Shown here in pieces: positions 34,739 through 44,126 of a stretch of DNA of 64,000 nt. A program made the translations under genes and the position numbers. The notes under the pieces are model-generated. The model was not told the DNA's origin. It made no database searches and saw nothing but the letters and a program-made list of their open reading frames with translations. This DNA is from Rhodospirillales bacterium (GTDB taxonomy: Bacteria > Pseudomonadota > Alphaproteobacteria > Acetobacterales > Acetobacteraceae). Within the stretch, counting starts at the first letter, position 1. Every line of letters starts with the position of its first letter. The stretch covers positions 1 through 64,000 of the forward strand of contig CANFKS010000005.1 in NCBI GenBank assembly GCA_947447625.1. The letters run 5' to 3'.

Positions 34739-35700
34739 TCAAACACCCCGCCCGCTACCCCGATCTGGCCGATCCCCAGGCGCGCCCCCGCTACACCGGC
34801 ATCGCCACCTTCTTCCGCACCGAACACACCGAAACCCTCGCCGGCGTTGATATCGGGCTCATCGGCGTCCCCTTCGACGGCGGCGTCACCAACCGCACCG
34901 GCGCCCGCCACGGCCCGCGCGCCGTGCGCGAACAATCGAGCCTGCTGCGCCGCTACAACGCGGCAACCGGCATCAAACCCTTCGAACGCGCCACAATCCG
35001 CGACCTCGGGGATTGCTGGATCGAACAACCCTTCGAACTCACCGGCGCGCTGGCCGAAATCGAAGCCTTCCTGCGCCAGGTCGTGCACGCCAAGGTCACC
35101 CCGCTCTGCATCGGCGGCGACCACTCGATCTCCTGGCCCATCCTGCGCGCCGTCGCCGCCGATCGCCCGGTCGGCCTGATTCACATCGACGCCCATTGCG
35201 ACACCGGCGATGATTATCTCGGCTCGCGCTTCCACCACGGCGCCCCCTTCCGCCGCGCCGTCGAGGAAGGCCTGATCGACCCCAAGCGCACCATCCAGAT
35301 CGGCATCCGCGGCACCACCAACGACCCGGACATGTGGGGCTTCAGCCGCGACTCCGGCATGCGCATCCTCGACATGGAGGAATTCCACGACCAAGGCTGG
35401 GCCCACGCCGTGCGCGAAGCCCGCCACACCGTGGGCGATGGCCCGGTCTACCTCACCTACGACATCGACAGCCTCGACCCCGCCCAAGCCCCCGGCACCG
35501 GCACCCCCGAAGCCGGCGGCATCACCGCCCTCGAAGCCATCCGCCTGCTCCGCGGCCTGCGCGGCCTCGATTTCGTCGGCGCCGACCTCGTCGAGGTCGC
35601 CCCCCCCTTCGACCACGGCACCATCACCGCCTTCAACGGCGCCTCCCTGCTCTTCGAAATCCTGTGCCTGTTGGCCGAAGCACGCTCGCAGAGAGGCTAG
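34735..35700 (+). CDS. Ureohydrolase of the agmatinase/guanidinobutyrase family
   Basis: 321-residue Mn2+ enzyme releasing urea from a guanidino compound. Metal ligands: H130 (GGDHS), D152, H154, D156 (HIDAHCDTGDD) and D243/D245 (TYDIDSLDPAQAPGTGTPEAGG). The longer N-terminal region with GVPFDGGVTNRTGARHGPRAVREQS fits agmatinase, guanidinobutyrase or guanidinopropionase; the exact substrate cannot be told. GTG start overlaps the permease stop and has GGAGA upstream. Urea produced could feed the urease of this window. The TAG stop is the left end of repeat copy 7. Confidence 0.92.
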   Translation: MIKHPARYPDLADPQARPRYTGIATFFRTEHTETLAGVDIGLIGVPFDGGVTNRTGARHGPRAVREQSSLLRRYNAATGIKPFERATIRDLGDCWIEQPFELTGALAEIEAFLRQVVHAKVTPLCIGGDHSISWPILRAVAADRPVGLIHIDAHCDTGDDYLGSRFHHGAPFRRAVEEGLIDPKRTIQIGIRGTTNDPDMWGFSRDSGMRILDMEEFHDQGWAHAVREARHTVGDGPVYLTYDIDSLDPAQAPGTGTPEAGGITALEAIRLLRGLRGLDFVGADLVEVAPPFDHGTITAFNGASLLFEILCLLAEARSQRG

Positions 35701-35802
35701 AGCGGGATGCCTTCTGATAGGCGAAGGCATCCCGCTCTAACTCTTTGTTTGATCGCCTGATTCAGATTTTTGGTGATTCCACCAAAAATCATCAGGCTCT
35801 AG
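35697..35802. repeat. Dispersed two-hairpin repeat, complete copy (copy 7, type example)
   Basis: 106 bases. Left end CTAGAGC and right end GCTCTAG are 7-bp terminal inverted repeats. Module A is a hairpin (AGAGCGGGATGCCTTC...GAAGGCATCCCGCTCT). A spacer CTTTGTTTGATCG follows, then module B (GCCTGATTCAGATTTTTGG...CCAAAAATCATCAGGC). No protein is encoded. It could be a MITE/REP-like element; the CTAG at both ends may be part of the element or a target duplication. Confidence 0.95.
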
Positions 35803-35823
35803 CAAAAACAGGGAGCTGAGCCG

Positions 35824-37545
35824 CTACCCCTTCGGCAACTGCACCACGAAGCGGGCACCGGCGACGGCGCCGTCGGGATGGCGGCGGTTTTCGGCGGTGA
35901 TTTTTCCTTTAAGGGCAGCCACGATCTGCCGGCTGATGGACAGGCCGAGTCCGGAGTGCTGGCCAAAGCGTTCTTCCTTGGGCCGTTCGGAGTAGAACCG
36001 GTCGAAAATATGTTCGAGCCGATCCTCAGGAATACCAGGACCTTGATCTTCAACGGCGAATTCAACCATCGCGCCGGTGTCGCGGGCATACAGCGTGATC
36101 GTCCCGTTCGGCGGCGAAAACGAAGCCGCATTGCCGATCAGGTTGCGCAGCACCTGCACCAGGCGCCCTTCCACACCGCGCACTTCGAGCGGCGCGTTGT
36201 CGGCATCCAGCACCAGATGCGCCTCGCCCTCGCCGCGGGTGGATTGGTTGATATCGACCAATGTTTCAAGAATCGGCCGCAGATCGACGCTTTCGATCGC
36301 CACGCGCGACAATTCGGCGTCGATCCGCGAAGCATCCGAGATATCGCTGATCAGCCGGTCGAGCCGCCCGACATCCTCGGCGATGATGGCGAGCAGCCGC
36401 CGCTGCTTGTCGGGATCCTCGATGCGCCGCAGCGTCTCGATGGCGCTGCGGATCGAGGACAGCGGGTTCTTGATCTCATGGGCCACATCCGCGGCAAAGC
36501 GCTCGATCGCATCCATCCGCCCCCACAAGGCCCGCGCCGACTCGGAGAGCGCCTGGGCCAGCGCGCCGATTTCGTCATCGCGGGCCAGCAGCCCCTCCGG
36601 CATCGCCCCGCTGCGCCCGCTGCCCTCGCGCATCCCCGCCGCCGCCCCCGCCAGCCGCAGAATCGGCCGGGCGATGGTGAGCGAAAGATACCAGGACAGC
36701 GCAAACGTCAGCACCAAAGCGAGCGTGAACAACCCAAGGATGGACAACCGCACCGCGAGCAGACTGTCATCGACCTCCCGCGCCTCACGCGTGACCAGCA
36801 AAATACCGATCGAGGCCCGATTGCGCATCACCGGCTCGGAGATCGTCACCAGCAGCCGGTTGTCGAGCGTGCGCCGGATATAGGGCGGCATCTGCCGCGC
36901 CTCATCGGTCCCGGTCAGGCGCAACTCCTCCTTCACATCGGGTTGCCATTCCGGCCCTGCCGCCTGCGGCCCGCTGTCGAGCAGAGGCGCACCCCCGACA
37001 TGCGGCAGCAACGCGAGCAGCCGGTCATAGATGGTGCCGATCGTCCCCAATACCGGCCCGCGCTCGACCGGCGGCGGCAAGGGCTCGGTGACGACAGCCC
37101 CCCCGGCCCCCTCGCGCACCCGGCTATCCGCGACCAGCAGCCCATCGGGCGCATAGACCCGCGCCTGCGCATTGGGCGTCGGCTCCGTCAACCGGCGCAG
37201 CAGCGGCCGCGCCTGGTCGGGCGCCAGCCGTGCCGGCCCGGTGCCGTCATCGCGCACGGCGGCCTCGCCCAGGGCGGCGGCATAGATCCGCCCCTGCTCG
37301 CGCAGATTGGTCACCTCGGCGCGCAGCAATCCGTTCTGGTACTGATCGAGATAGAGCAGCGCCGCCAGCAGCAGCGCCAGCGGCAGCAGGTTGACCAGCA
37401 GGATGCGGCGCAGCATCGGCGACATCCACGGCGCCCCCAAGCCCGCCAAGCCCGGCTTCGCGCCGGGCAAAGGCAGCGCAATCAGCACCCAGCGCCGGAA
37501 CGCGCTGCGAGGCGGCACGATCTGCTGAACCGATTGCATGGGCAT
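35824..37545 (-). CDS. chvG: Sensor histidine kinase, ChvG-like
   Basis: 573 residues: TM1 about 46-66, a periplasmic sensor domain about 67-265, TM2 about 266-288, HAMP, H-box with phospho-acceptor H356 (FAADVAHEIKNPLSS), and an ATPase domain with NLIGNAASFSPP, VEDQGPGIP and GLGLSISRQIV. ChvG senses acid/envelope change in rhizobia and agrobacteria. It lies 54 bases after chvI on the same strand. The N-terminal 40 residues before the TM could be shortened by a later start. Confidence 0.92.
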   Translation of the reverse strand: MPMQSVQQIVPPRSAFRRWVLIALPLPGAKPGLAGLGAPWMSPMLRRILLVNLLPLALLLAALLYLDQYQNGLLRAEVTNLREQGRIYAAALGEAAVRDDGTGPARLAPDQARPLLRRLTEPTPNAQARVYAPDGLLVADSRVREGAGGAVVTEPLPPPVERGPVLGTIGTIYDRLLALLPHVGGAPLLDSGPQAAGPEWQPDVKEELRLTGTDEARQMPPYIRRTLDNRLLVTISEPVMRNRASIGILLVTREAREVDDSLLAVRLSILGLFTLALVLTFALSWYLSLTIARPILRLAGAAAGMREGSGRSGAMPEGLLARDDEIGALAQALSESARALWGRMDAIERFAADVAHEIKNPLSSIRSAIETLRRIEDPDKQRRLLAIIAEDVGRLDRLISDISDASRIDAELSRVAIESVDLRPILETLVDINQSTRGEGEAHLVLDADNAPLEVRGVEGRLVQVLRNLIGNAASFSPPNGTITLYARDTGAMVEFAVEDQGPGIPEDRLEHIFDRFYSERPKEERFGQHSGLGLSISRQIVAALKGKITAENRRHPDGAVAGARFVVQLPKG

Positions 37546-37599
37546 GTCAGATCGCCTCGCGCTGCGTCATCATATCCGGGGCAAACACCCGACCGCCGA

Positions 37600-38301
37600 T
37601 CAGGCTTCCTTGTAGCGGTAGCCGATGCCGTAGAGCGTCTCGATCGCGTTGAAATTGTCGTCCCCGGTGCGGAATTTCTTGCGCACCCGCTTGATGTGGC
37701 TGTCGATCGTCCGATCATCGACATAGACATTGTCGCCATAGGCCGCATCGATCAGCTGGTCGCGGGACTTCACCATCCCCGGCCGGGTCGCCAGCGCCTT
37801 GACCAGCAGGAACTCGGTGACGGTCAACTCGATATCCGTGCCCTTCCAGATGCATTGGTGCTTGTTCTCGTCGAGCACCAACTCGCCGCGGACCATCACC
37901 CCCGTGGGATTGGCGCCGGATCCTTCGGCCTTGCTGGCCTCGTTGCGCCGCAGCAGCGCGCGAATGCGCTCGATCAGCAGGCGCTGGCTGAACGGCTTGG
38001 TGATGTAGTCATCCGCCCCGAGCCGCAGGCCCATCACCTCATCGACTTCCTCGTCCTTGCTGGTCAGGAAAATCACCGGCAGCGCCGAGCGCGTGCGCAG
38101 CCGCTGCAGCAGCTCCATGCCGTCCATCCGCGGCATTTTGACATCCAGCACCGCCAGATCCACCGGCCGCGCCGTGATCCCCTGCAGCGCGCTTTCGCCG
38201 TCCGTATAGGTTCGCACCAGGAAGCCTTCCTGCTCCAGCGTCATCGACACGCTGGTGAGGATATTGCGGTCGTCGTCAACGAGGGCGATGGTCTGCTTCA
38301 T
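37600..38301 (-). CDS. chvI: Response regulator, ChvI-like (OmpR/PhoB family)
   Basis: 233 residues: receiver domain with acidic pocket (VDDDRN), phospho-acceptor D53 ([13 protein letters not shown]) and K102 (YITKPFS), then a winged-helix DNA-binding domain ending [17 protein letters not shown]. Partner of ChvG. Transcribed divergently from the HugZ-like gene and pckA, the arrangement known from agrobacteria where ChvI controls pckA. Confidence 0.95.
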   Translation of the reverse strand: MKQTIALVDDDRNILTSVSMTLEQEGFLVRTYTDGESALQGITARPVDLAVLDVKMPRMDGMELLQRLRTRSALPVIFLTSKDEEVDEVMGLRLGADDYITKPFSQRLLIERIRALLRRNEASKAEGSGANPTGVMVRGELVLDENKHQCIWKGTDIELTVTEFLLVKALATRPGMVKSRDQLIDAAYGDNVYVDDRTIDSHIKRVRKKFRTGDDNFNAIETLYGIGYRYKEA

Positions 38302-38400
38302 GGGAAAGCTCCTGTGGGGCGGGCGGATCGTGCTGCGATCCCGCTGAGAAGGACTATGGCAGACAATTGTGGCAGTTCGAGGTTAGAGAGTGAACACATT

Positions 38401-39120
38401 ATGGCAAACCCACTTCAAACCGACCCCACCCCGGCCCACCAGGCCATAATGCTGCTGCGCGGCGCCCGCGTCGGCACCCTCGCCACCGTACAGGACGGCC
38501 AGCCCTTCGCCTCGCTCGTCACACCGGCCACCGCGCCTGACCGTTCCGTGTTGATGTTGCTGTCGAATTTATCGGAACACACCCGCCACCTGAAAGCCGA
38601 CCCGCGCTGCTCCCTGATGGTCGCCGGCGCTGCCACCGGCCTGAACCCGCAAACCGCGCCTCGCTTCACGCTGAGCGGAACCGCCGCGCCAATCGCCGAT
38701 GCTGCCCTCAAGGCGCGCTGGCTGGCGCTGCACCCCTATGCCGCGCTTTACGCCGATTTCGGCGATTTTGCCCTGTGGCGGATCGCACCGGGCGGCGGCA
38801 TGCTGGTCGGCGGGTTTGCCCGCGCCTATCGCCTCAAACAGGCCGCCCTCGCCGCCGACCCGGCCGCGCTCGCCGCGATCGAGGCCGCGGCCGGCGACAT
38901 CATGGCCCATTGCAACATTGCGCACACCGAGGCGATGGCCCTGCTCGCCGGCGCACCGGGCGCCTGGCGCATGGTCGCGCTCGACATCGACGGCTGCGAC
39001 CTCGCCGAGGGTGAACACCTCCGCCGCATCGCCTGGTCCGGCCCGGTCGCCGATGCCGGCGCAATCAGGGCCGAACTCATAAAAAAGGTCAGCATTGCGC
39101 GCAAAACGAATACGGCCTGA
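38401..39120 (+). CDS. HugZ-like pyridoxamine-phosphate-oxidase-fold protein
   Basis: 239 residues: N-terminal FMN-binding split barrel (HQAIMLLRGARVGTLATVQDGQPFASLVTPATAPD, SNLSEHTRHLKADPRCSLMV) and a C-terminal DUF2470 domain (NIAHTEAMALLAGAPGAWRMVALDIDGCDLAEGEHLRRIAW). Family members bind or degrade heme, or use flavin. Which cofactor this one uses cannot be read. It lies in the divergent space between chvI and pckA. Confidence 0.85.
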   Translation: MANPLQTDPTPAHQAIMLLRGARVGTLATVQDGQPFASLVTPATAPDRSVLMLLSNLSEHTRHLKADPRCSLMVAGAATGLNPQTAPRFTLSGTAAPIADAALKARWLALHPYAALYADFGDFALWRIAPGGGMLVGGFARAYRLKQAALAADPAALAAIEAAAGDIMAHCNIAHTEAMALLAGAPGAWRMVALDIDGCDLAEGEHLRRIAWSGPVADAGAIRAELIKKVSIARKTNTA

Positions 39121-39220
39121 CATTTTCTTGCCATTGTCGGTCGCAATATGCAGTACGGGGCTGCCCGACCAAGCAGACTCGCATGACCTCATAAGCCTGC
39201 GTGACCAAGGACCTCTCAGT

Positions 39221-40825
39221 ATGCCGACACGAACAGAACCCTCTCGCGCCGACGCCCTGCGCGGTACCGGCGTGCGCGCAGGCCACAACGTCCATGCCAA
39301 CCTCACCGCCGCGGGCCTGACCGCGCTCGCGATGCAGCGCCGCGAAGGAAGCCTCTCCGAGGACGGCGCGCTGATGGTCCGCACCGGGGTCCATACCGGG
39401 CGCTCCGCGCAGGATAAATTCGTGGTCGACGAACCCGAAACCACGGCCGAGGTGTGGTGGGGCAAGGTCAACAAAAAACTCGCCCCCGCCAAGTTCGACA
39501 TGCTGACCGCCCGCGTTCAGGCCTATCTCCAGGGCCAGGACCTCTTCACCCAGGACCTCTATGCCGGCGCCGACCCCGCCCATCGCATCAAGGTCCGCCT
39601 CGTGACCACGCAAGCCTGGTCGGCGCTGTTTGCGCGCAACATGTTCATCCGCCCCGCCGAGTCTGAGCTCGAAGGCTTTGAACCCGACTACGTCATTCTT
39701 CACGCACCTTTGTTCCACGCCGACCCCGCGATCGATGGCGTGCGCAGCAACACCGTGGTGGCCCTGTCCTTCGCACAGAAGCGCATCATCATCGCCGGCA
39801 CCGAGTATGCCGGCGAAATCAAGAAATCCATTTTCACGGTGATGAACTGGATTCTGCCCAAGGCCGGCGTGATGCCGATGCATTGCAGCGCCAATGTCGG
39901 CAAGGACGGCGATGTCGGCTTGTTTTTCGGGCTTTCCGGCACCGGCAAGACCACCCTCTCGTCCGACCCCGCCCGCCCTCTGATCGGGGATGACGAACAC
40001 GGCTGGGGCCCTGGCGGCGTCTTCAATTTCGAGGGCGGCTGCTACGCCAAAGTCATCAATTTGAGCCAGGAGGCCGAGCCCGAAATCTGGGCCGCCTCGC
40101 ACCGCTTCGGCGCCGTGCTGGAAAACGTGGTCGCGGACCATCGCGGCCGCCTCGACCTCAACGACGACAGCCTGACGGAGAACACCCGCTCCTGCTACCC
40201 GGTCGATTCCATCCCGAACTGCGTGCGCGACGGCCGCGGCGGGCAGCCGCGCAACGTCGTCATGCTCGCCGCCGACGCATTCGGCGTCATGCCGCCCATC
40301 GCCAAGCTCACCCCGGCGCAGGCGATGTATCACTTCCTCTCCGGCTACACCGCCATCGTCGCCGGCACCGAAAAAGGCGCGGGCAGCGAACCCCAGGCCA
40401 CGTTCAGCGCCTGCTTCGCCGCCCCCTTCCTGCCGCGCCGACCCGAAATCTATGGCCGCATGCTGGCCGAACGGATCGCCGAACAGGGCGCGGATTGCTG
40501 GCTTATCAACACCGGCTGGTCCGGCGGCGCCTATGGCGTCGGCAGCCGCATGCCGATCCGCCACACCCGCGCCCTGCTGCGCGCCGCACTCGACGGATCG
40601 CTCGCCAAGGTGTCGTTCCATGCCGATCCGTTCTTTGGCCTGATGATCCCCGACGCCGTGCCCGGCATCCCCGCCGACGTGCTCGACCCTCGCCGCGGCT
40701 GGGCCGACAAGGCGGCCTATGACGCGACCGCGCGCGGGCTCGTCAACCGATTCGCCGCCAATTTCGCCGAATTCGCCGAGCATGTCGGCGATGATGTAAA
40801 GGCGATTGCACTGCGCGCCACCTGA
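39221..40825 (+). CDS. pckA: Phosphoenolpyruvate carboxykinase (ATP)
   Basis: 534 residues, normal length. Converts oxaloacetate to PEP, the first gluconeogenic step. RTGVHTGRSAQDKF, kinase-1a P-loop GLSGTGKTT (237-245), kinase-2 LIGDDEHGW and NTGWSGGAYGVGSRMPIRHTRALL are all present. ATG 39221 begins MPTRTEPS; an in-frame start at 39095 would overlap the previous gene. Synteny with chvIG suggests ChvI control. Confidence 0.97.
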   Translation: MPTRTEPSRADALRGTGVRAGHNVHANLTAAGLTALAMQRREGSLSEDGALMVRTGVHTGRSAQDKFVVDEPETTAEVWWGKVNKKLAPAKFDMLTARVQAYLQGQDLFTQDLYAGADPAHRIKVRLVTTQAWSALFARNMFIRPAESELEGFEPDYVILHAPLFHADPAIDGVRSNTVVALSFAQKRIIIAGTEYAGEIKKSIFTVMNWILPKAGVMPMHCSANVGKDGDVGLFFGLSGTGKTTLSSDPARPLIGDDEHGWGPGGVFNFEGGCYAKVINLSQEAEPEIWAASHRFGAVLENVVADHRGRLDLNDDSLTENTRSCYPVDSIPNCVRDGRGGQPRNVVMLAADAFGVMPPIAKLTPAQAMYHFLSGYTAIVAGTEKGAGSEPQATFSACFAAPFLPRRPEIYGRMLAERIAEQGADCWLINTGWSGGAYGVGSRMPIRHTRALLRAALDGSLAKVSFHADPFFGLMIPDAVPGIPADVLDPRRGWADKAAYDATARGLVNRFAANFAEFAEHVGDDVKAIALRAT

Positions 40826-40940
40826 CATGGCGGGGCCGCGACGAGCCCGCCGCGATCGATGCTGTGATGCATCATCGCGCCTCGCCTGTTGTGAGCCCTC
40901 GCACCCTGTGATAGGCGTTGATCTTTCAGCCCTTATCTGA

Positions 40941-41552
40941 ATGAACGGATACGCCGTGTTCAAGCGCCGCAAGCCCGACGAGCCGCAGGTACCCGAGCCC
41001 CCGCCGCTGCCAACCGCTCTGCCCGCCCAGGGCGGCGGAGCCGACAGCGGGCTCGGTGTGCCCCCCTATCGCCCAGCCCCCCCTAAGGAACAACAGAATA
41101 TGAGCCGTGCCCCGTTCTCCGGCGCGCCGGCCGCGCCGCCGGCCGCAGCCCCGCGCCCAGCCGGCACCCCGCCGGCCCGTCAAACCGCCGAACGCCGCAC
41201 CCTGGTGGTCGGCAAAGGCATCAGCGTTCAAGGCGTGATCTCCGACGCCGAGCGCCTGATCGTGGAAGGCACTGTCGAGTCCGAAGTGCTGCGCGCCATC
41301 GAACTCGTGGTCGCCCCCGGCGGCCTGTTCCGCGGCACCGTCGAAGTCGAAGACTCCGAAATCGGCGGCACCATCGACGGCACGTTGACCGCCCTCGGCA
41401 GTCTGGTGATCAGCGCGACGGGCAAAGTCATCGGCACCGCCCGCTGCCGCCGCCTCAAGGTCGAGGATGGCGGGCAGATCACCGGCCAGATCGAAATGAT
41501 CACCGAGGCGCCCCGTGCGGACACCGCGCGCGCGCCAGATCAGGCCGACTGA
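40941..41552 (+). CDS. Bactofilin (polymer-forming cytoskeletal protein)
   Basis: 203 residues: a Pro/Ala-rich disordered N terminus (about 1-80) and the right-handed beta-helix bactofilin domain RTLVVGKGISVQGVISDAERLIVEGTVESEVLRAIELVVAPGGLFRGTVEVEDSEIGGTIDGTLTALGSLVISATGKVIGTARCRRLKVEDGGQITG. Polymerises without nucleotide at the membrane to organise cell shape or wall enzymes. A later ATG at 41100 would remove the tail. Confidence 0.92.
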   Translation: MNGYAVFKRRKPDEPQVPEPPPLPTALPAQGGGADSGLGVPPYRPAPPKEQQNMSRAPFSGAPAAPPAAAPRPAGTPPARQTAERRTLVVGKGISVQGVISDAERLIVEGTVESEVLRAIELVVAPGGLFRGTVEVEDSEIGGTIDGTLTALGSLVISATGKVIGTARCRRLKVEDGGQITGQIEMITEAPRADTARAPDQAD

Positions 41553-41560
41553 GCGAACCC

Positions 41561-41944
41561 GTGACGCGATCGAAGGGCTGGGCAACCATCCTGGCCCTGG
41601 CCGCGCTCATCACCGGAGGTCTGGCTGGCTGCGCCCCGCAGCCGCCAGACCCGCCCTTGCAAACCGAGACCGCGCCTGCTGCCAAGCGCATCGGGCCTGA
41701 AAAAGTTGCGGTCCTGATTGGTATGACGGCCGAAACCCTGGTCAGAACCCTCGGCAACCCCGTTCTGCGCAAATCCGAAAACGGCGGGGAAATCTGGCTT
41801 TATGCCCATGCCAACGGCTGCAGCCTCGATGTGGTTCTGCTTCCCGCGAAAAAAATCCCCACCGTCGTCCACGCCACCACCGAAACCCCGTCTCGGCTGT
41901 CCGAAGCTGCGTGTTTGAGCGCAATCGCCAGCATCGTGCCGTGA
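41561..41944 (+). CDS. Small lipoprotein with SmpA/BamE-like core
   Basis: 127 residues from a GTG start, 8 bases after the bactofilin gene. A signal peptide with lipobox LAGC (acceptor Cys about 24) predicts lipid anchoring. The core VAVLIGMTAETLVRTLGNPVLRKSENGGEIWLYAHANGCSLDVVLL fits the beta-sheet repeat of the SmpA/OmlA type (GMT...LG.P...). The function is unknown; co-transcription with bactofilin suggests an envelope role. Confidence 0.72.
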   Translation: MTRSKGWATILALAALITGGLAGCAPQPPDPPLQTETAPAAKRIGPEKVAVLIGMTAETLVRTLGNPVLRKSENGGEIWLYAHANGCSLDVVLLPAKKIPTVVHATTETPSRLSEAACLSAIASIVP

Positions 41945-42006
41945 GAACCGGGCGCGCCTTGTCTTTTCGGTAACGAACCGGGAAGATCATCCAGACCGCA
42001 TGTCGG

Positions 42007-44004
42007 ATGGATGATCGCATGAAAGTTCACGCGTTTCTGGCCACCCCGCCTTCCCGCTTGATTGAACGCCTCGCTTTCGATGACGCGCAGCGCTTCCGCC
42101 ACAACGAACCCCAGCAGATCCGCGCCTGGGCGTGCGAAATCGACTGCCTGCGCAGCGCCCTCGCCACCTGGGCGGACGCGCTGGACTGGGATCTCGTTCT
42201 CGAATTCCCGATGCTGCGGCTTGGCCGGCGGATCGATGCCGTGCTTGTCAGCCCTCGCGTGATCCTGGTCCTCGAATTCAAGATCGGCGCCACCCGCCTT
42301 GAGACCGCCGACCGCCAGCAAGTCTGGGACTACGCGCTCGATCTGCAGGATTTCCACGCTGCCAGCCGCCACCATCCCATCGTCCCCATCCTAGTCGCGA
42401 CCGAAGCAACCCCCGGTCCCGTCACCTGGCCGATGATGCTCGCCGGCGCCACCAGCGTGATCGACGCCTCGGCGGCTTCGCTCCCGGCTGTGCTTCGCGC
42501 GCTCTGGGCCGCAGCCCCCGCGGGTATTCCCCTCGACACCGCCGCATGGGCCGCCGCCCGCTACGACCCCGTCCCCGGCATCATCGACGCAGCCCGCACG
42601 CTCTACGACCGAAACACCGTCGACGATATCGCCCAAGCCCGCGCCGGGCGCGCCAATCTCGGCGTCACCACATCAGCCATCCTCGCGACAATCGCGCAAA
42701 CCCGTGCCCAGGGCGGCCTGCATGCCCTGTTCATCACCGGCATCCCTGGTGCCGGCAAAACCCTTTGCGGCCTCAACGCGGTCTTTGGTGCCGGCCGCGC
42801 CACCCGAGCCGCTTTTCTGACCGGCAACCCGACGCTGGTTCATGTCCTGCGCGAAGCCCTTGCGCGCGATGCCGCCGGTATCGACCGCTCCCTTGCTGCT
42901 GCACGCCACCGCACCAAAACCTCCATCCAGGCGCTCCCCGCCTTCCGCGATCACCACATCGCCCATCCCGGCCACCACCCGGCCGAACACGTCATCGTCA
43001 TCGACGAAGCGCAGCGCGCCTGGTCGGCGGCCTACGCCATCACCAAAAGCCAAAGCCGCGCCATTCGCCTCACCGATTCCGAACCCGGCCACCTGCTCGA
43101 TATCATGGCCCGCCGGGCCGACTGGGCCGTCGTTGTTTGTCTGATCGGCAATGGGCAGGAGATCCATGACGGCGAAGGCGGGCTTGCCGAATGGGGCGCT
43201 GCCCTCGCCAGCCGTCCGGTCTGGGGCATCACCGCAGCCCCCGGCACGCTGAGCGACGCGACACGCCGCCAGCGCCTTCCGGCACTTCCGGGCCTCGTGA
43301 CCGAGCCGGCGCTGCATCTGGATGTCCCCGTGCGGTCCATCCGCTGTCCTGCCGGCACATCCTGGGTCGATTCGGTGCTCCGCAACGACGCGCCCACCGC
43401 TCGCGCCATCGCGGCCGCCGAGGGGCCCCTGCCCTTCGTCATCACCCGGGACCTCAGCGCCGCCCGCGGCCATTTGCGCAACAGCGCACAAGGTCTGCGC
43501 CGCGCAGGCCTGATCGCCAGTTCCGGCGCGCGCCGCCTGCGTGCCGATGGGGTCGGCGCCGAACTGCCTCACATGGACGACAAAGCCGTCGCCAACTGGT
43601 TTCTCGACCGCTGGCCCGACGTTCGCGCCTCTGACGCCCTCGAGGTGATCGCCACCGAATTTTCCTGCCAAGGGCTGGAACTCGACTTCGCCGGCCTGTG
43701 CTGGGGCGGCGATCTCATCCGCGGCCGCGACACCTGGCAGATCCGCCGCTTCGCCGGCACCGCCTGGCAACGCATCGCCAATCCCGATAAAATTGCCAAT
43801 CGAATCAATACTTACCGCGTATTGCTGACCCGCGCGCGCTACACAACCGTAATTTGGATTCCACGCGGCGATCCGGCCGACATCACGCGCCTTCCCGCCG
43901 ATTTTGACGCCGTTGCTGATTTCCTGCTCGGCTGCGGCGCTGGCACGCTCGAAACGCCGCCCCCCGTTCCGAGTATGCCGGAAGCGCAACAGGCGCTTCT
44001 GTGA
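42007..44004 (+). CDS. PD-(D/E)XK nuclease-like plus SF1 helicase (DUF2075) protein
   Basis: 665 residues. N terminus (about 40-135) looks like a restriction-endonuclease fold: RIDAVLVSPRVILVLEFKIG supplies D77...E90-x-K92, with E66 before and a downstream Gln. A DUF2075/Schlafen-type helicase follows: Walker A GIPGAGKT (245-252), Walker B VIDEAQ (about 332-336), Sensor-like VCLIGNGQEI and C-terminal motif YRVLLTRAR. Such fusions are plausible nucleic-acid-processing or defence proteins, but no known system was matched. It has no other nearby nuclease or methylase partner and ends next to a repeat. Confidence 0.75.
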   Translation: MDDRMKVHAFLATPPSRLIERLAFDDAQRFRHNEPQQIRAWACEIDCLRSALATWADALDWDLVLEFPMLRLGRRIDAVLVSPRVILVLEFKIGATRLETADRQQVWDYALDLQDFHAASRHHPIVPILVATEATPGPVTWPMMLAGATSVIDASAASLPAVLRALWAAAPAGIPLDTAAWAAARYDPVPGIIDAARTLYDRNTVDDIAQARAGRANLGVTTSAILATIAQTRAQGGLHALFITGIPGAGKTLCGLNAVFGAGRATRAAFLTGNPTLVHVLREALARDAAGIDRSLAAARHRTKTSIQALPAFRDHHIAHPGHHPAEHVIVIDEAQRAWSAAYAITKSQSRAIRLTDSEPGHLLDIMARRADWAVVVCLIGNGQEIHDGEGGLAEWGAALASRPVWGITAAPGTLSDATRRQRLPALPGLVTEPALHLDVPVRSIRCPAGTSWVDSVLRNDAPTARAIAAAEGPLPFVITRDLSAARGHLRNSAQGLRRAGLIASSGARRLRADGVGAELPHMDDKAVANWFLDRWPDVRASDALEVIATEFSCQGLELDFAGLCWGGDLIRGRDTWQIRRFAGTAWQRIANPDKIANRINTYRVLLTRARYTTVIWIPRGDPADITRLPADFDAVADFLLGCGAGTLETPPPVPSMPEAQQALL

Positions 44005-44084
44005 CCAGACACATCTTCCGATCGGTGCCGCGCCGGGACAGCCGCACCTGATGTCAGGCAAGGACTTTTGTTGATATGTGGGTG

Positions 44085-44126
44085 AGAGCGGAATGCCTTC
44101 GCCGATCAGAAGGCACCCCGCTCTAG
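44085..44126. repeat. Dispersed repeat, module A only (copy 8)
   Basis: AGAGCGGAATGCC...GGCACCCCGCTCTAG, in the orientation of copy 2. Lies between convergent genes; its right end CTAG supplies the TAG stop of the minus-strand ThiS/MoaD-like gene. Confidence 0.88.

Noticed and set aside
35878-39120. Very long plus-strand open frame (1080 codons) opposite chvG, chvI and through the HugZ-like gene
   Set aside because: High GC suppresses stop codons; the frame is Arg/Pro/Gln-rich antisense sequence with no domain, and only its last part (from 38401) is a real gene.
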